A stretch of 57,545 nucleotides of DNA. It comes from Methyloprofundus sp. (GTDB taxonomy: Bacteria > Pseudomonadota > Gammaproteobacteria > Methylococcales > Methylomonadaceae). The position numbers were made by a program, and so were the translations under genes. This document shows positions 1-9,028 of the stretch, piece after piece; positions within the stretch are counted from its first letter, which is position 1, and every line of letters begins with the position of its first letter. The notes under the pieces are model-generated. The model was not told where the DNA came from. It ran no database searches and saw only the letters and a program-made list of their open reading frames with translations. Location: the NCBI GenBank assembly GCA_014859465.1, contig JACUUF010000010.1:1-57545 (forward strand), written 5' to 3'.

Positions 1-17
1 TTCTCCCCACCCAACCC

Positions 18-119
18 TCCCCAGCAAGGGAGGGCTTTATGGATTCACTACGCCATCTTAAACGCCACGCCCTCAACAAAAAAGCATAAATATTATTCTC
101 CCCAGCAAGGGAGGGCTTT
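18..119. repeat. Two copies of a 21-bp direct repeat
   Basis: The same 21 bases (beginning TCCCCAGCAAGG) occur at 18-38 and 99-119, separated by 60 bp. The copies are identical. They lie outside any gene, downstream of folP. A related but degenerate string (CAAAGCAAGGGAG) appears in the accD-folC gap near 34489. This fits a dispersed intergenic repeat family; its identity is unknown. Confidence 0.6.
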
Positions 120-130
120 GTTTCTCGCTG

Positions 131-175
131 CCAAGCTCCCGCTTGGAAATACAGGCCTTCATAGCGTCTGCTATG
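131..175. repeat. Pair of short stem-loops next to the 21-bp repeats
   Basis: Two small perfect hairpins sit side by side: CCAAGC/GCTTGG (131-136 with 141-146) and CATAGC/GCTATG (160-165 with 170-175). They lie downstream of folP with no T-run, so they look more like a REP-type or mobile intergenic repeat than a terminator. The rest of 1-285 holds no gene I can support. Confidence 0.4.
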
Positions 176-285
176 AGCAATACCACACACGAAGCAGAGC
201 GGCTAAATCATGCCTCGCTCTGCGTGGGTATGCCTTGAGCCAGCAAAACTTGTCCGTGAGCTATTTTGGCTGGCCGGTGAATAAG

Positions 286-1122
286 TTAGGATGCTTGTTT
301 TATCGCCCATGCTACCTCTGCTGCTTGTTTATTTTCCTTAACATCATGCACACGAAACATTTGCACGCCCTGCATAACGCCTAAAGCGGTGGTAACTGCG
401 GTTGCGGTGACTAATTCTATAGGCTCAGTGACGGCACAAATACTGCCCATAAATCGTTTACGACTGGTACCTAATAAAACCGGATAGCCGGTATCGACAA
501 ATTTATCTAAATGCGCTAATAAATCTAAATTATCTTGTTTGCGTTTACCAAAACCGATGCCGGGATCAATGGCAATATGGTGCTTTTTTACACCAGCTGC
601 TAAAGCTTGTTTAATGCGTGCTTGTAAATGGGTTAACACTTCATTGACTACATCATCATAATAGGGTTGTTGCTGCATGGTTTTAGGCTGACCTTGGATA
701 TGCATCAAGATAATCGGTACATCGCGCTTTGCGGCGACGGAAAATATATTTTTATCTTGTAGACCCGCTGAAATATCATTAATCAGCGTTGCGCCCGCGT
801 CTAGCGCTGCTTCGGCTACGGCACTTAATGTGGTATCGATACTGATGGCAAGATTAGTGGATAATGCTTGGCGTATCGCTTTTATGACCGGTACGACGCG
901 TTGTATTTGCTCTGCTGCGGATACAGGCTCAGCGCCGGGGCGCGTAGATTCGCCGCCGATATCAATTATATCTACGCCTTGCTCTAGCATTTGTCGCGCT
1001 TGTTGTAGCGCGCTTGTGGTATCGGTGTAATGACCGCCATCGGAAAAACTATCGGGAGTGACATTAAGTATTCCCATGATCAACGGATGGGTTAAATTAG
1101 TAAACATAAGATCTTTGCTCAT
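286..1122 (-). CDS. folP: Dihydropteroate synthase FolP
   Basis: Cytoplasmic enzyme of folate synthesis that joins 6-hydroxymethyl-7,8-dihydropterin diphosphate to p-aminobenzoate. The 278-aa protein carries the family signature near the N-terminus (MGILNVTPDSFSDGG, about residues 16-30), followed by the GGESTRPGA loop and the IDPGIGFGK segment. Its length is normal for bacterial FolP. It is transcribed away from the H4MPT gene block that starts 128 bp to its right, so a true folate DHPS sits beside a DHPS-like protein of the methanopterin pathway (1784-3172). The two are not close paralogues: the second is much longer and lacks the typical opening motif. Confidence 0.95.
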   Translation of the reverse strand: MSKDLMFTNLTHPLIMGILNVTPDSFSDGGHYTDTTSALQQARQMLEQGVDIIDIGGESTRPGAEPVSAAEQIQRVVPVIKAIRQALSTNLAISIDTTLSAVAEAALDAGATLINDISAGLQDKNIFSVAAKRDVPIILMHIQGQPKTMQQQPYYDDVVNEVLTHLQARIKQALAAGVKKHHIAIDPGIGFGKRKQDNLDLLAHLDKFVDTGYPVLLGTSRKRFMGSICAVTEPIELVTATAVTTALGVMQGVQMFRVHDVKENKQAAEVAWAIKQAS

Positions 1123-1250
1123 ACAAATTTTATTAAGAAATACGCTAATAGCGTGCGCAACGTATATAATAAGTGGCTATTTAAGCAAAGCTCACAGGGG
1201 ACAAAGCCTTATCGCTGCTCCTCGCTATACAATTTATTATACAGATAGTT

Positions 1251-1787
1251 ATGACTTCACCGCGTATTGCATGGGCCGTTACTGGCTCGGGACACTATAT
1301 TGAAGAGTGCATAGAATTTATGTTGACTTTGGATAAGGTCGATTTATATCTAAGCCAAGCGGGTGAAGAAGTGCTAAAAATGTATGGCATTGATATTGAC
1401 GAGTTACGTAATCATGTGCGTATTTACCGTGATAAAGCGGCCTCTGCACCACCCGTCGGTTTATTTTATAAGGGCTATTACCATACTTTGATTGTCGCGC
1501 CAACGACCTCTAATACGGTCGCTAAATGCGTGTTAGGTATTGCTGATTCGCTAGTCACTAATCTTTACTCTCAAGCAGGCAAATGCCGCATTCCTAATAT
1601 TGTTTATCCTTGCGATATTGCCCCTGAAATGAAAACCACCGCCCCAGGGGGCGAGGTGATGGTGTACCCGCGCAAAATTGATTTAGAGGCTACCGATAAA
1701 TTACGTGACTTTGAGTACACGACTGTGGTCGAAAGTGTCGATCAGCTGATTATTGCTGTACAGCAACGAATTGCCTCGCTAGCATGA
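1251..1787 (+). CDS. DmrB-like flavoprotein (dihydromethanopterin reductase family)
   Basis: 178-aa flavoprotein of the HFCD (homo-oligomeric flavin-containing Cys decarboxylase) fold: N-terminal beta-strand then the TGSGHYIEE nucleotide-binding loop (residues about 11-19), and a central APTTSNTVAKCVLGIADSL segment typical of the fold. Archaeal DmrB, and its homologue in methylotrophic Burkholderia, reduces dihydromethanopterin to H4MPT. Location at the head of a translationally coupled H4MPT block makes that role likely here, but this is inferred from context. The ATG at 1251 has no clear Shine-Dalgarno. The stop overlaps the next start by 4 bp (ATGA). Confidence 0.75.
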   Translation: MTSPRIAWAVTGSGHYIEECIEFMLTLDKVDLYLSQAGEEVLKMYGIDIDELRNHVRIYRDKAASAPPVGLFYKGYYHTLIVAPTTSNTVAKCVLGIADSLVTNLYSQAGKCRIPNIVYPCDIAPEMKTTAPGGEVMVYPRKIDLEATDKLRDFEYTTVVESVDQLIIAVQQRIASLA

Positions 1788-3172
1788 GTGAACATATCTT
1801 ATTTTTAACTGGCAAATTAGCAGACAAGCAATTGCATCAGATTTTAGAGAAGATGCAGCCGGAGTTTACTTATACGGTCTATCAAATTGGCGTTAAAGTG
1901 GCCGCATTGATGACCGCAGATATGATTGGCCGCCGTTTAAAAGACACCTTTAATGCTGATCGTATTCTGGTTCCGGGGCGTTGCCGTGGTGATTTAGAGG
2001 CATTATCACAGCGATTAAACACGCCTGTTGAACGCGGCCCTGATGAATTAAAAGATCTGCCGCTTTATTTTGGTAAACAGGCGCATAAAATTGATCTTAG
2101 CCATTACGCTGTTAAAATTTTCGCGGAAATTGTCGATGCGCCTAATGTCAGTGTTGATGAGGTTGTTAAGCGTGCTTATTATTATAAAGAAAATGGCGCT
2201 AATGTTATTGATATAGGCTGCCTGCCCGACACGCCTTTTGCGCACATGGAAGAGATTATCCAAACACTCAAGCAAGAGGGCTTTTTGGTCAGTATTGATT
2301 CTTTAGAGACGGCTGATTTATTACGCGGCGCAAAAGCAGGTGCAGATTATATGCTTAGCTTGCATGAAAGCACGCTATGGGTGGCTGATGAGGTCGATGC
2401 GATACCGATTATTATTCCAGAAAAACATACGGATTTAAGCTCTTTAGATAAGGTCATTGCTCTCTTGCAGAGTAAGAATAAAGCTTTTATTGTTGACCCT
2501 ATTCTTGATCCTGTGCATTTTGGTTTTACGGATTCAGTCGTTCGTTATCATGCAGTACGGCAAAAATATCCCGATATTGAAATGATGTTAGGTGTGGGTA
2601 ATATTACTGAGCTCACCCATGCTGATACGGCAGGTATGAATGCTTTATTATTAGGTATGTGTTCAGAGCTGGATATTAAGCATATTTTAGCCACGGAAGT
2701 GAGTTCGCATGCGTGCCGCGCCATTAAAGAAGCGGATTTAGCGCGGCGCATTATGTATGCTGCCAAAGAAAACAATACGCTGCCTAAACATATTGATGCG
2801 GGCTTAATGGCCTTGCATGAAACTTCGCCCTTCCCTTACTCTTTAGCTGAAATCAAGGAATTTGCCGAACAAGTGAAAGATCCTAGTTTTCGCATTCAGA
2901 TTAGTAGCGAAGGGGTGCATATTTATAATCGTGATGGTTTGTATAGCGCTATTGACCCTTTTGATTTATACCCTAAGCTCAAGGTTGAAGATGATGCTGG
3001 GCACGCGTTTTATTTGGGGGTTGAATTAGCCCGAGCAGAAACTGCTTGGCAATTAGGTAAGCGCTTTAACCAAGATCAAGCCTTAGACTGGGGTTGCGCA
3101 GTAAAAGTTAGCGAACAAAGCGTTGATTTACATACTTTTAAACCTGCTGGAACGACATTGACAAAATCATGA
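1784..3172 (+). CDS. Dihydropteroate synthase-like protein (DUF6513 / archaeal type)
   Basis: 462-aa protein of the archaeal-type DHPS-related family found in methanogens and H4MPT-using bacteria. The N-terminal ~110 residues form a separate domain; the TIM-barrel DHPS-like part follows, with NGANVIDIGC (near residue 140), FLVSIDS and FIVDPILDP strands. It is expected to act in H4MPT assembly, at a step related to joining pterin and aminobenzoate units, but the reaction is not established from sequence. It overlaps both neighbours by 4 bp (1784-1787 and 3169-3172), which indicates translational coupling. It is distinct from the folate FolP at 286-1122. Confidence 0.85.
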   Translation: MSEHILFLTGKLADKQLHQILEKMQPEFTYTVYQIGVKVAALMTADMIGRRLKDTFNADRILVPGRCRGDLEALSQRLNTPVERGPDELKDLPLYFGKQAHKIDLSHYAVKIFAEIVDAPNVSVDEVVKRAYYYKENGANVIDIGCLPDTPFAHMEEIIQTLKQEGFLVSIDSLETADLLRGAKAGADYMLSLHESTLWVADEVDAIPIIIPEKHTDLSSLDKVIALLQSKNKAFIVDPILDPVHFGFTDSVVRYHAVRQKYPDIEMMLGVGNITELTHADTAGMNALLLGMCSELDIKHILATEVSSHACRAIKEADLARRIMYAAKENNTLPKHIDAGLMALHETSPFPYSLAEIKEFAEQVKDPSFRIQISSEGVHIYNRDGLYSAIDPFDLYPKLKVEDDAGHAFYLGVELARAETAWQLGKRFNQDQALDWGCAVKVSEQSVDLHTFKPAGTTLTKS

Positions 3173-3732
3173 TTCAAGAAACAATTGTAAGCACCCAAAA
3201 TAGCGCTGGCGAAACGCATATTGCCCCTATGGGCATTCACGCGGCAGGCGATGAATTTATCATTCTTCCCTTTCGCCCTTCGGTAACCTTAGCTAATATT
3301 TTAGAAACAAAATCCGCGGTTATTAATTACACCGATGATGTCAGAATTTTTGCTGGCTGCTTAACCGGACATACTGATTGGCCGTTAAAAAAAGCCAAAA
3401 AAATACACGGGCATTATCTACAACATAGCTTGGCACATTGCGAAGTAGAGCTAACCCATGTAGAGAACGACCCAATACGTCCCAAACTATTTTGCAAGGC
3501 CATTCAGCGCACTAATCACGAACCTTTTGTCGGCTTTAATCGCGCGCAATTTGCAGTTTTAGAGGCGGCCATTTTATTAAGCCGTATTACTCGTTTATCA
3601 CCAGCAAAAATTCATACCGAACTGGAATATTTACATATCGGCTTTAATAAAACCGCCGGCCCACGCGAGAGAGAGGCCTGGGGCTGGGTTACTAGAGCTA
3701 TCGAACAGAAATTAAGAGAGTTACAAGCCTAA
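3169..3732 (+). CDS. DUF447 family protein
   Basis: 187-aa protein matching the DUF447 family, which has a flavin-reductase-like split-barrel fold and is largely confined to methanogens and methylotrophic bacteria with H4MPT. Visible signatures are the opening ETHIAPMGIH segment (residues about 16-25), HIGFNKTAGPRE near the C-terminus, and the FVGFNRAQFAVLEAAILLSR stretch. Its biochemical role is unknown; context places it in H4MPT or methanofuran synthesis. It is coupled to the upstream gene by a 4-bp overlap and to mfnB by a 1-bp TAATG overlap. Confidence 0.8.
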   Translation: MIQETIVSTQNSAGETHIAPMGIHAAGDEFIILPFRPSVTLANILETKSAVINYTDDVRIFAGCLTGHTDWPLKKAKKIHGHYLQHSLAHCEVELTHVENDPIRPKLFCKAIQRTNHEPFVGFNRAQFAVLEAAILLSRITRLSPAKIHTELEYLHIGFNKTAGPREREAWGWVTRAIEQKLRELQA

Positions 3733-4409
3733 TGAGTAAAATGCTCGCCAGCGTTAATAGCCTAGAAGAAGCATTAAGCGCACAACAAGCTAGAGTGGAT
3801 ATTATTGATTTAAAACAACCGGCACGTGGCGCTCTAGGCGCATTAGATAGTGTCGATGTTAAAGCCATCGTTGTGGCACTGGAACAAACGAGTTCTATCA
3901 GCGCGACGGTGGGTGATTTACCGATGCAAGCTGAACTGATTTTTAAGGCGGTAGAGAAAATGGCTGATACCGGTGTAGATTATATAAAAATTGGTTTTTT
4001 TCCTGGTAGCGACTGGACACCGATTATCAATCGCTTACAAAGTCTAACGCAACGGGGGTTAAAATTAATCGCTGTGTTATTTGCTGACCAGCAACCTGAT
4101 TTTAAGAGTCTTTCATTATTTTCACAAGCGGGCTTTAACGGTGTCATGCTCGATACAATGAATAAGAGCAATGGCTCATTAACCCAAGTTATGCCTTTTG
4201 CAACCATTCAAGCCTTTGTTAAATCAGCAAAACAGCGGCAATTACTTTGTGGCTTGGCCGGTTCTTTGCGGGAAGCGGATATTGCTACGCTGTTGCCTTT
4301 ACAAGCCGATTATTTAGGTTTCAGAGGGGCTTTATGTGTTAATCATCAGCGTACGGCTGCTCTGGATTCGGAATCTTTATGGCGCATTAAAGCTGCGTTA
4401 AGGAGATAA
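3732..4409 (+). CDS. mfnB: (5-formylfuran-3-yl)methyl phosphate synthase MfnB
   Basis: 225-aa TIM-barrel protein of the DUF556/MfnB family, which condenses two glyceraldehyde-3-phosphate molecules into 4-HFC-P, the furan precursor of methanofuran. The motif DIIDLKQPARGALGALD (residues about 23-39) carries the expected Schiff-base lysine (K28), and the VDYIKIGFFPG segment (near 78) is also family-typical. It is the last gene of the four-gene + strand block and is followed by a hairpin at 4514-4538. Its presence implies the host makes a methanofuran-type cofactor as well as H4MPT, as expected for formylmethanofuran-dependent formaldehyde oxidation. Confidence 0.88.
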   Translation: MSKMLASVNSLEEALSAQQARVDIIDLKQPARGALGALDSVDVKAIVVALEQTSSISATVGDLPMQAELIFKAVEKMADTGVDYIKIGFFPGSDWTPIINRLQSLTQRGLKLIAVLFADQQPDFKSLSLFSQAGFNGVMLDTMNKSNGSLTQVMPFATIQAFVKSAKQRQLLCGLAGSLREADIATLLPLQADYLGFRGALCVNHQRTAALDSESLWRIKAALRR

Positions 4410-4513
4410 GCAGTGAGCCTCTGAATATTTACAAAGAATTTCAGCATTGAGATCTGAGCATTTATTAGCACAGTACGGATGAGTTAACGCTGACAATATT
4501 TTGAAAACACTAA

Positions 4514-4538
4514 AAAAGCCAGCTAAAGCGAGGCTTTT
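4514..4538 (+). terminator. Possible terminator after mfnB
   Basis: AAAAGCC (4514-4520) pairs with GGCTTTT (4532-4538) across an 11-nt loop, about 105 bp after the mfnB stop. A 4-T run closes the stem. The stem is short, so this is a moderate candidate. It sits back-to-back with the stronger fusA hairpin. Confidence 0.5.
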
Positions 4539-4571
4539 GTATATATTTTAGCCAACTTTTTCTTTAGGCAT

Positions 4572-4605
4572 AAAAAAAGCCACCCGCTTAACAGCAGGTG
4601 GCTTT
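4572..4605 (-). terminator. Rho-independent terminator of the EF-G gene
   Basis: AAAGCCACC (4576-4584) pairs with GGTGGCTTT (4597-4605). Read on the minus strand, the stem is followed by a run of seven T residues, placing a good intrinsic terminator about 50 bp past the EF-G stop codon. Confidence 0.8.
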
Positions 4606-4654
4606 CTTCAAAAGCTGTGCAACTGAGCTAGACAAACTAGCTCAATATTGTTAA

Positions 4655-6751
4655 TTATTTTTCTGCTGCTTTAGCTTTGTTACGCTCTTGTACTTCTTTA
4701 ATGACTTCATCAGAAATATTTTTAGGACAAGGTAAGTAATGTGAGAATTCCATAGAGAATTGTCCACGACCTGATGTCATAGTACGTAAATCACCGATAT
4801 AACCAAACATTTCACTTAAAGGTACATCTGACTTAATACGCACACCAGTGACACCTGCATCTTGTGATTTAATCATGCCGCGGCGACGATTTAAATCACC
4901 AATAACATCACCTACGTGAGAGTCAGGAGTAAAAGTATCAACTTTCATGATAGGTTCGATTAACTGAGGACCCGCCTTAGGAATTGATTGACGAAATGCT
5001 GATCTTGCTGCAATTTCAAAAGCGATCGCTGATGAATCTACTGCGTGGAAGCCACCATCCAATAAGGTTACTTTAAAATCTAAACAAGGGAAACCAGCCA
5101 AAACACCGGTATCAATCATGCTTTTAAAGCCTTTTTCAACTGCCGGCCAGAATTCTCTAGGTACGTTACCACCGGTTACCGCAGATTCAAATACGAAACC
5201 CGATCCTGGCTCGCCTGGCTCAATTCTGTAATCAATTTTACCAAATTGACCCGAACCACCTGATTGCTTTTTGTGTGTATAGCTATCTTCAACCACTTTA
5301 GTAATAGTTTCACGATACGCTACTTGAGGTTTACCCACTTCAACATCAATACCGTAAGTACGCTTTAGAATATCAACTTTAATATCTAAGTGTAACTCAC
5401 CCATTCCTCGTAAAATAACTTCACCACTTTCCTGATCGGTTTCAACACGGAAAGAAGGATCTTCAGCAACCATTTTACCAATGGCAATACCCATCTTTTC
5501 AGAACCGGCTTTATCTTTAGGTGCCACAGCAATTGAGATAACAGGATCAGGAAATACCATAGGCTCTAATGTAGCAGGAAATTTAGGATCACATAAGGTG
5601 TGTCCAGTCTGTACATTTTTCATACCGACAATCGCGATAATATCACCCGCTTGTGCAGTGTCGATTTCAATACGATCGTTGGCATGCATTTCTACCATAC
5701 GACCAATACGCTCTGTTTTACCGGTAAAGGTATTTAACAAGGTATCGCCTTTATTCAATACACCGGAATAAATACGAATAAAAGTTAACGCACCAAAACG
5801 GTCATCCATAATTTTGAATGCTAAAGCACGCAATGGTTTTGAAGCATCAACAATCGCAAATTTACCTGTCTCTTCACCCTCTTCATCCACTTCAGGCTGT
5901 GGTTTAACGTCAGTTGGGCAAGGTAGGTAATCAACAACTGCATCCAATACTAATTGCATACCTTTGTTTTTAAATGCAGAACCACAATAGGTTGGGAAGA
6001 AAGATAAGTTAATTGTACCTTTACGGATACACGCTTTAATGGTCTCCATAGATGGCATTTCACCTTCTAAATAAGCTTCCATCGCTTCGTCATCTTGCTC
6101 TAATGCAGTTTCAATTAATTTTTCACGATATTCCGCCACATCATCCAGCATATCTGCTGGCACATCTTGAATTTCGTATTTTATTGGGTCACCTGAATTA
6201 TCCCAAACCCATGCTTTTTCGGTTAATAAATCAACCACACCAACGAAATCATCTTCACGACCAATAGGCAATACCATAACTAATGGATTAGCACCCAAAA
6301 CATCTTCAATTTGCTTAACAACTCGGTAAAAATCAGCACCTAAACGATCTAATTTATTAACTAAGATGATACGCGCAACTTCTGAGTCATTCGCATAACG
6401 CCAGTTAGTTTCTGATTGCGGCTCCACACCACCTGAACCACAGAATACACCAATACCACCGTCTAATACTTTTAAAGAACGGTAAACCTCGATAGTAAAA
6501 TCAACGTGACCCGGTGTATCAATAACATTGAAACGGTGCTTATTCCAAAAACATGAGGTTGCAGCAGATTGAATAGTAATCCCACGCTCTTGCTCTTGTG
6601 CCATGAAATCTGTTGTTGCAGCACCATCATGTACTTCACCTAGCTTATGGATTTTACCCGTTAGCTTTAGAATTCGTTCCGTTGTTGTCGTTTTTCCCGC
6701 ATCAACGTGCGCGAAAATACCAATATTTCTATAAAGAGATAAATCTGTCAT
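4655..6751 (-). CDS. fusA: Elongation factor G, EF-G2 type
   Basis: 698-aa translational GTPase that normally drives translocation. G1 is AHVDAGKTT (residues 14-22), followed by [10 protein letters not shown] (switch I), DTPGHVDF (G3) and NKLD (G4), with EF-G domains II-V after them. The G-domain has [15 protein letters not shown] where the str-operon EF-G usually has AVDGVQPQSETVWR. It stands alone between C1-cofactor genes with no rpsL, rpsG or tuf beside it. Both points match the second EF-G lineage (FusA2) of Vibrio, Shewanella and others rather than the main FusA. A main fusA should exist elsewhere in the genome. It has its own terminator at 4572-4605. Confidence 0.9.
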   Translation of the reverse strand: MTDLSLYRNIGIFAHVDAGKTTTTERILKLTGKIHKLGEVHDGAATTDFMAQEQERGITIQSAATSCFWNKHRFNVIDTPGHVDFTIEVYRSLKVLDGGIGVFCGSGGVEPQSETNWRYANDSEVARIILVNKLDRLGADFYRVVKQIEDVLGANPLVMVLPIGREDDFVGVVDLLTEKAWVWDNSGDPIKYEIQDVPADMLDDVAEYREKLIETALEQDDEAMEAYLEGEMPSMETIKACIRKGTINLSFFPTYCGSAFKNKGMQLVLDAVVDYLPCPTDVKPQPEVDEEGEETGKFAIVDASKPLRALAFKIMDDRFGALTFIRIYSGVLNKGDTLLNTFTGKTERIGRMVEMHANDRIEIDTAQAGDIIAIVGMKNVQTGHTLCDPKFPATLEPMVFPDPVISIAVAPKDKAGSEKMGIAIGKMVAEDPSFRVETDQESGEVILRGMGELHLDIKVDILKRTYGIDVEVGKPQVAYRETITKVVEDSYTHKKQSGGSGQFGKIDYRIEPGEPGSGFVFESAVTGGNVPREFWPAVEKGFKSMIDTGVLAGFPCLDFKVTLLDGGFHAVDSSAIAFEIAARSAFRQSIPKAGPQLIEPIMKVDTFTPDSHVGDVIGDLNRRRGMIKSQDAGVTGVRIKSDVPLSEMFGYIGDLRTMTSGRGQFSMEFSHYLPCPKNISDEVIKEVQERNKAKAAEK

Positions 6752-6872
6752 TATTGTACTCTAAAAGGTTGGGTATAAAAACCGTTCTAGTAATTAATAT
6801 TACATCAATTACTGTCGCCAATATTTAGTAATGAACTTGCTACAAGGGCTTATTCGTCACTTTTCTAGGCAT

Positions 6873-6917
6873 CAAAAAACCTGTTATTTTACCCTACTTT
6901 ATAGGTAAAGAAACAGG
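6873..6917 (-). terminator. Terminator of the mch operon
   Basis: A 14-bp near-perfect stem, 6880-6893 with 6904-6917 (CCTGTTATTTTACC and its partner), closes a 10-nt loop. On the minus strand it is followed by six T residues. It lies 29 bp after the mch stop. Confidence 0.8.
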
Positions 6918-6945
6918 CGAATTAAAATTTTATTTTTGGCGTGTC

Positions 6946-7929
6946 CTACGCACCAAAAGATTGATTTAATAATGCATTATCTAACTTTCCTGCACGAAAA
7001 CTATTACCAGACTCTACTGCGGTAACAATCACGCTTGCAGGGCTAAATAACATACCATCGATTTTAAAAAAATCATATTTTGCATCTTTAAATACCTGCG
7101 CAAAAGGCTTGCCGTAATCTTTAGATGTTGAGCTAGGCAATGCGATTGCTAATTTTTCTGCCTCTGCATCGCTACCTTTAACAAAAATATGCACTAGGCC
7201 AGCAAATAAAATCGCATCATTAGTACGCCCCATAGCCTGCACAAAATCAGGATGTGGCGGACATAACGGCGCACTGCCCATACCATCAATAATATTCTCT
7301 AAAGGAAAATGTAATTCATGCGCTTTGTGCATGGCTACTTCTAAAACACGCCCGACAACTTGCACACCACCCGCCAAACTACTGGTAGGTGTGACAATAA
7401 TCGTTAATTTATCAAAAGCGACAGCACAGGCTTTGGCGATTTTTTCCACAATTTCTATCGGTGGAATAGCGTCATTTTCAATCACTAAAGTGGCAGTTTC
7501 TGCTTGATCATTGTAATCAAGTTCTTTATAAAGCTCTTCAACGGGCACTGTTTGGCCGTCTTTTTCTTTCGTTGCCAGCGCTCTTGCTGGGCCTGAACCT
7601 AAAGCAAAATACTTTTCATGAGACAAGCTCCAGCCCGCATACTGACTACCTAAACACGCCAACACAGGATTACTGGTATGAACATTCACAGTTAACGGCC
7701 AATTTTCCGTGTATGCCGAGTGAGACAAGGAAACAGTCCCCATGCCGCCTAAACAAATTTCAGTAATAATACGTCCCGCTTCAAGCCCACCAAGTACTTC
7801 AATTCCTGCATCAATAATAGTACAGCCATTGTCTAATTTTTGTACTTTAAGTCTTAATTTATCCGCATTATCGAGTAACTCTTGCACTAAAGGCTGAGTC
7901 AGTTGATTAACGCTCGCTGTATATTCCAT
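6946..7929 (-). CDS. mch: Methenyltetrahydromethanopterin cyclohydrolase
   Basis: Cytoplasmic enzyme that hydrolyses methenyl-H4MPT to formyl-H4MPT in the H4MPT-linked formaldehyde oxidation pathway. The 327-aa protein has the usual length for Mch. Recognisable segments include [15 protein letters not shown] (about residues 40-54), [13 protein letters not shown] (about 111-123) and [12 protein letters not shown] (near residue 223). It is the third gene of a minus-strand block (beta-RFAP synthase, ATP-grasp, mch), with only 10 bp between it and the ATP-grasp gene. Its presence is the clearest mark of a C1-oxidising host in this window. Confidence 0.95.
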   Translation of the reverse strand: MEYTASVNQLTQPLVQELLDNADKLRLKVQKLDNGCTIIDAGIEVLGGLEAGRIITEICLGGMGTVSLSHSAYTENWPLTVNVHTSNPVLACLGSQYAGWSLSHEKYFALGSGPARALATKEKDGQTVPVEELYKELDYNDQAETATLVIENDAIPPIEIVEKIAKACAVAFDKLTIIVTPTSSLAGGVQVVGRVLEVAMHKAHELHFPLENIIDGMGSAPLCPPHPDFVQAMGRTNDAILFAGLVHIFVKGSDAEAEKLAIALPSSTSKDYGKPFAQVFKDAKYDFFKIDGMLFSPASVIVTAVESGNSFRAGKLDNALLNQSFGA

Positions 7930-7939
7930 CTTGTTTCAC

Positions 7940-9028
7940 CTAATTTAATATTGTATTTTCTATTGTTTTTTGCCGATCCAATAGCTGCACTAAAGTCTGC
8001 TGAACCGTTTTTCCATGCGCCATAATACTACAAATCGGTTGCCCTGCCTGAATACATGCATTATTTTCTGGTCGATCAAAGCTCCACTCAGGCCATTGCA
8101 CTAAAGATTTAAGCTGATAGTCTTGTGGCATATAAACAATTTGCATAGCACGTATAGAGCTGTCTTTAATTTGAGTAGGTAGCTGTCCCGAAATATGCGC
8201 ACTGATTAAATCTAGTTCAGGATATAACATAACACTTGCCGGCGGACGTAAATTTACTTCCAGAAAATAACATCGCCGTTCATCCCAAATAAAATCTAAG
8301 CTGCCGAGACCTTGCAAGTGATAATAGCTAACCAGTTGCTGTAACCAATCTGCAACTCTATCTTGCTCGATTTCCGGCAGTAGCTGATCTCGAATGATAC
8401 CAGCAAAAGTAAAGTTATCTTGATTAATCGACCACTGTCTATGAAAACCAATAAGCTGAACTTGCTGGCCGTCAGCACAAAATAAAACCGAACCTACTTG
8501 CCCTAGACAAAATCTTTGATAATATTCGCCCGCCTCAGCATCTTGACGAGACTCTCTAATGCCTATGCCACCGACATGATCAATAGGTTTTACTAACCAG
8601 CGATTTGTATCTTCCGGTGGCGAGAAACGACTTTCAGGATACTGAATGCTAAATTCATCTAACTGCCTAAAAAATGTTTTTTTATCTCTGAACCGTTCAA
8701 AAATTTCAGGCTTATTGCCTACCAACTGAAAAGTTTTAGCCAGCCAAAGCAAAGTGTCCTGATGACCCTCTAAGCCACTACCATAAACGACCCGTCGCAG
8801 CTCAAAATTCAGTGACAACAAAGCTATCGCTTTACGCACCTCCGAAAGCGCCAAACTACTTACCTGAAAAACCTGCTCGGCCATCGCTCGAGTATCTTGA
8901 TCGGCGAATAGATCAATCACAATAACTTTATAATGAGCCTTGCCTGCTAACTCTGCCAACATTCGCCCAGAATTAGCAATGATCAATAGACAGTCAAGCA
9001 AGCACTTCACCACCACTATTGCGCGCAC
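7940..9028 (-). CDS. ATP-grasp ligase of the H4MPT/methanofuran gene set
   Basis: Up to 362 aa, with an ATP-grasp core: RWLVKPIDHVGGIGIRES (near residue 140) as the nucleotide-binding loop and CYFLEVNLRPPAS (near 245) as the metal-binding EVN motif. The family makes carboxylate-amine bonds. In methylotrophs such a gene travels with mch and beta-RFAP synthase. A role in adding amino acids to methanofuran (MfnD-like) or H4MPT is possible but not shown. The start is uncertain: the first in-frame codon is a GTG at 9028, 35 bp inside the upstream gene; several later GTG and TTG codons around 9010-8984 would shorten the overlap and still precede the conserved LLIIANSGRM strand. Confidence 0.8.
   Translation of the reverse strand: MRAIVVVKCLLDCLLIIANSGRMLAELAGKAHYKVIVIDLFADQDTRAMAEQVFQVSSLALSEVRKAIALLSLNFELRRVVYGSGLEGHQDTLLWLAKTFQLVGNKPEIFERFRDKKTFFRQLDEFSIQYPESRFSPPEDTNRWLVKPIDHVGGIGIRESRQDAEAGEYYQRFCLGQVGSVLFCADGQQVQLIGFHRQWSINQDNFTFAGIIRDQLLPEIEQDRVADWLQQLVSYYHLQGLGSLDFIWDERRCYFLEVNLRPPASVMLYPELDLISAHISGQLPTQIKDSSIRAMQIVYMPQDYQLKSLVQWPEWSFDRPENNACIQAGQPICSIMAHGKTVQQTLVQLLDRQKTIENTILN

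Noticed and set aside
118..384. 88-aa plus-strand frame at the left edge
   Set aside because: Overlaps folP on the other strand and the repeat region; composition is unlike its neighbours and there is no ribosome binding site.
1165..1170. TATAAT as promoter for the DmrB-like gene
   Set aside because: A good -10 match, but no -35 at proper spacing and a long leader; not strong enough to list.
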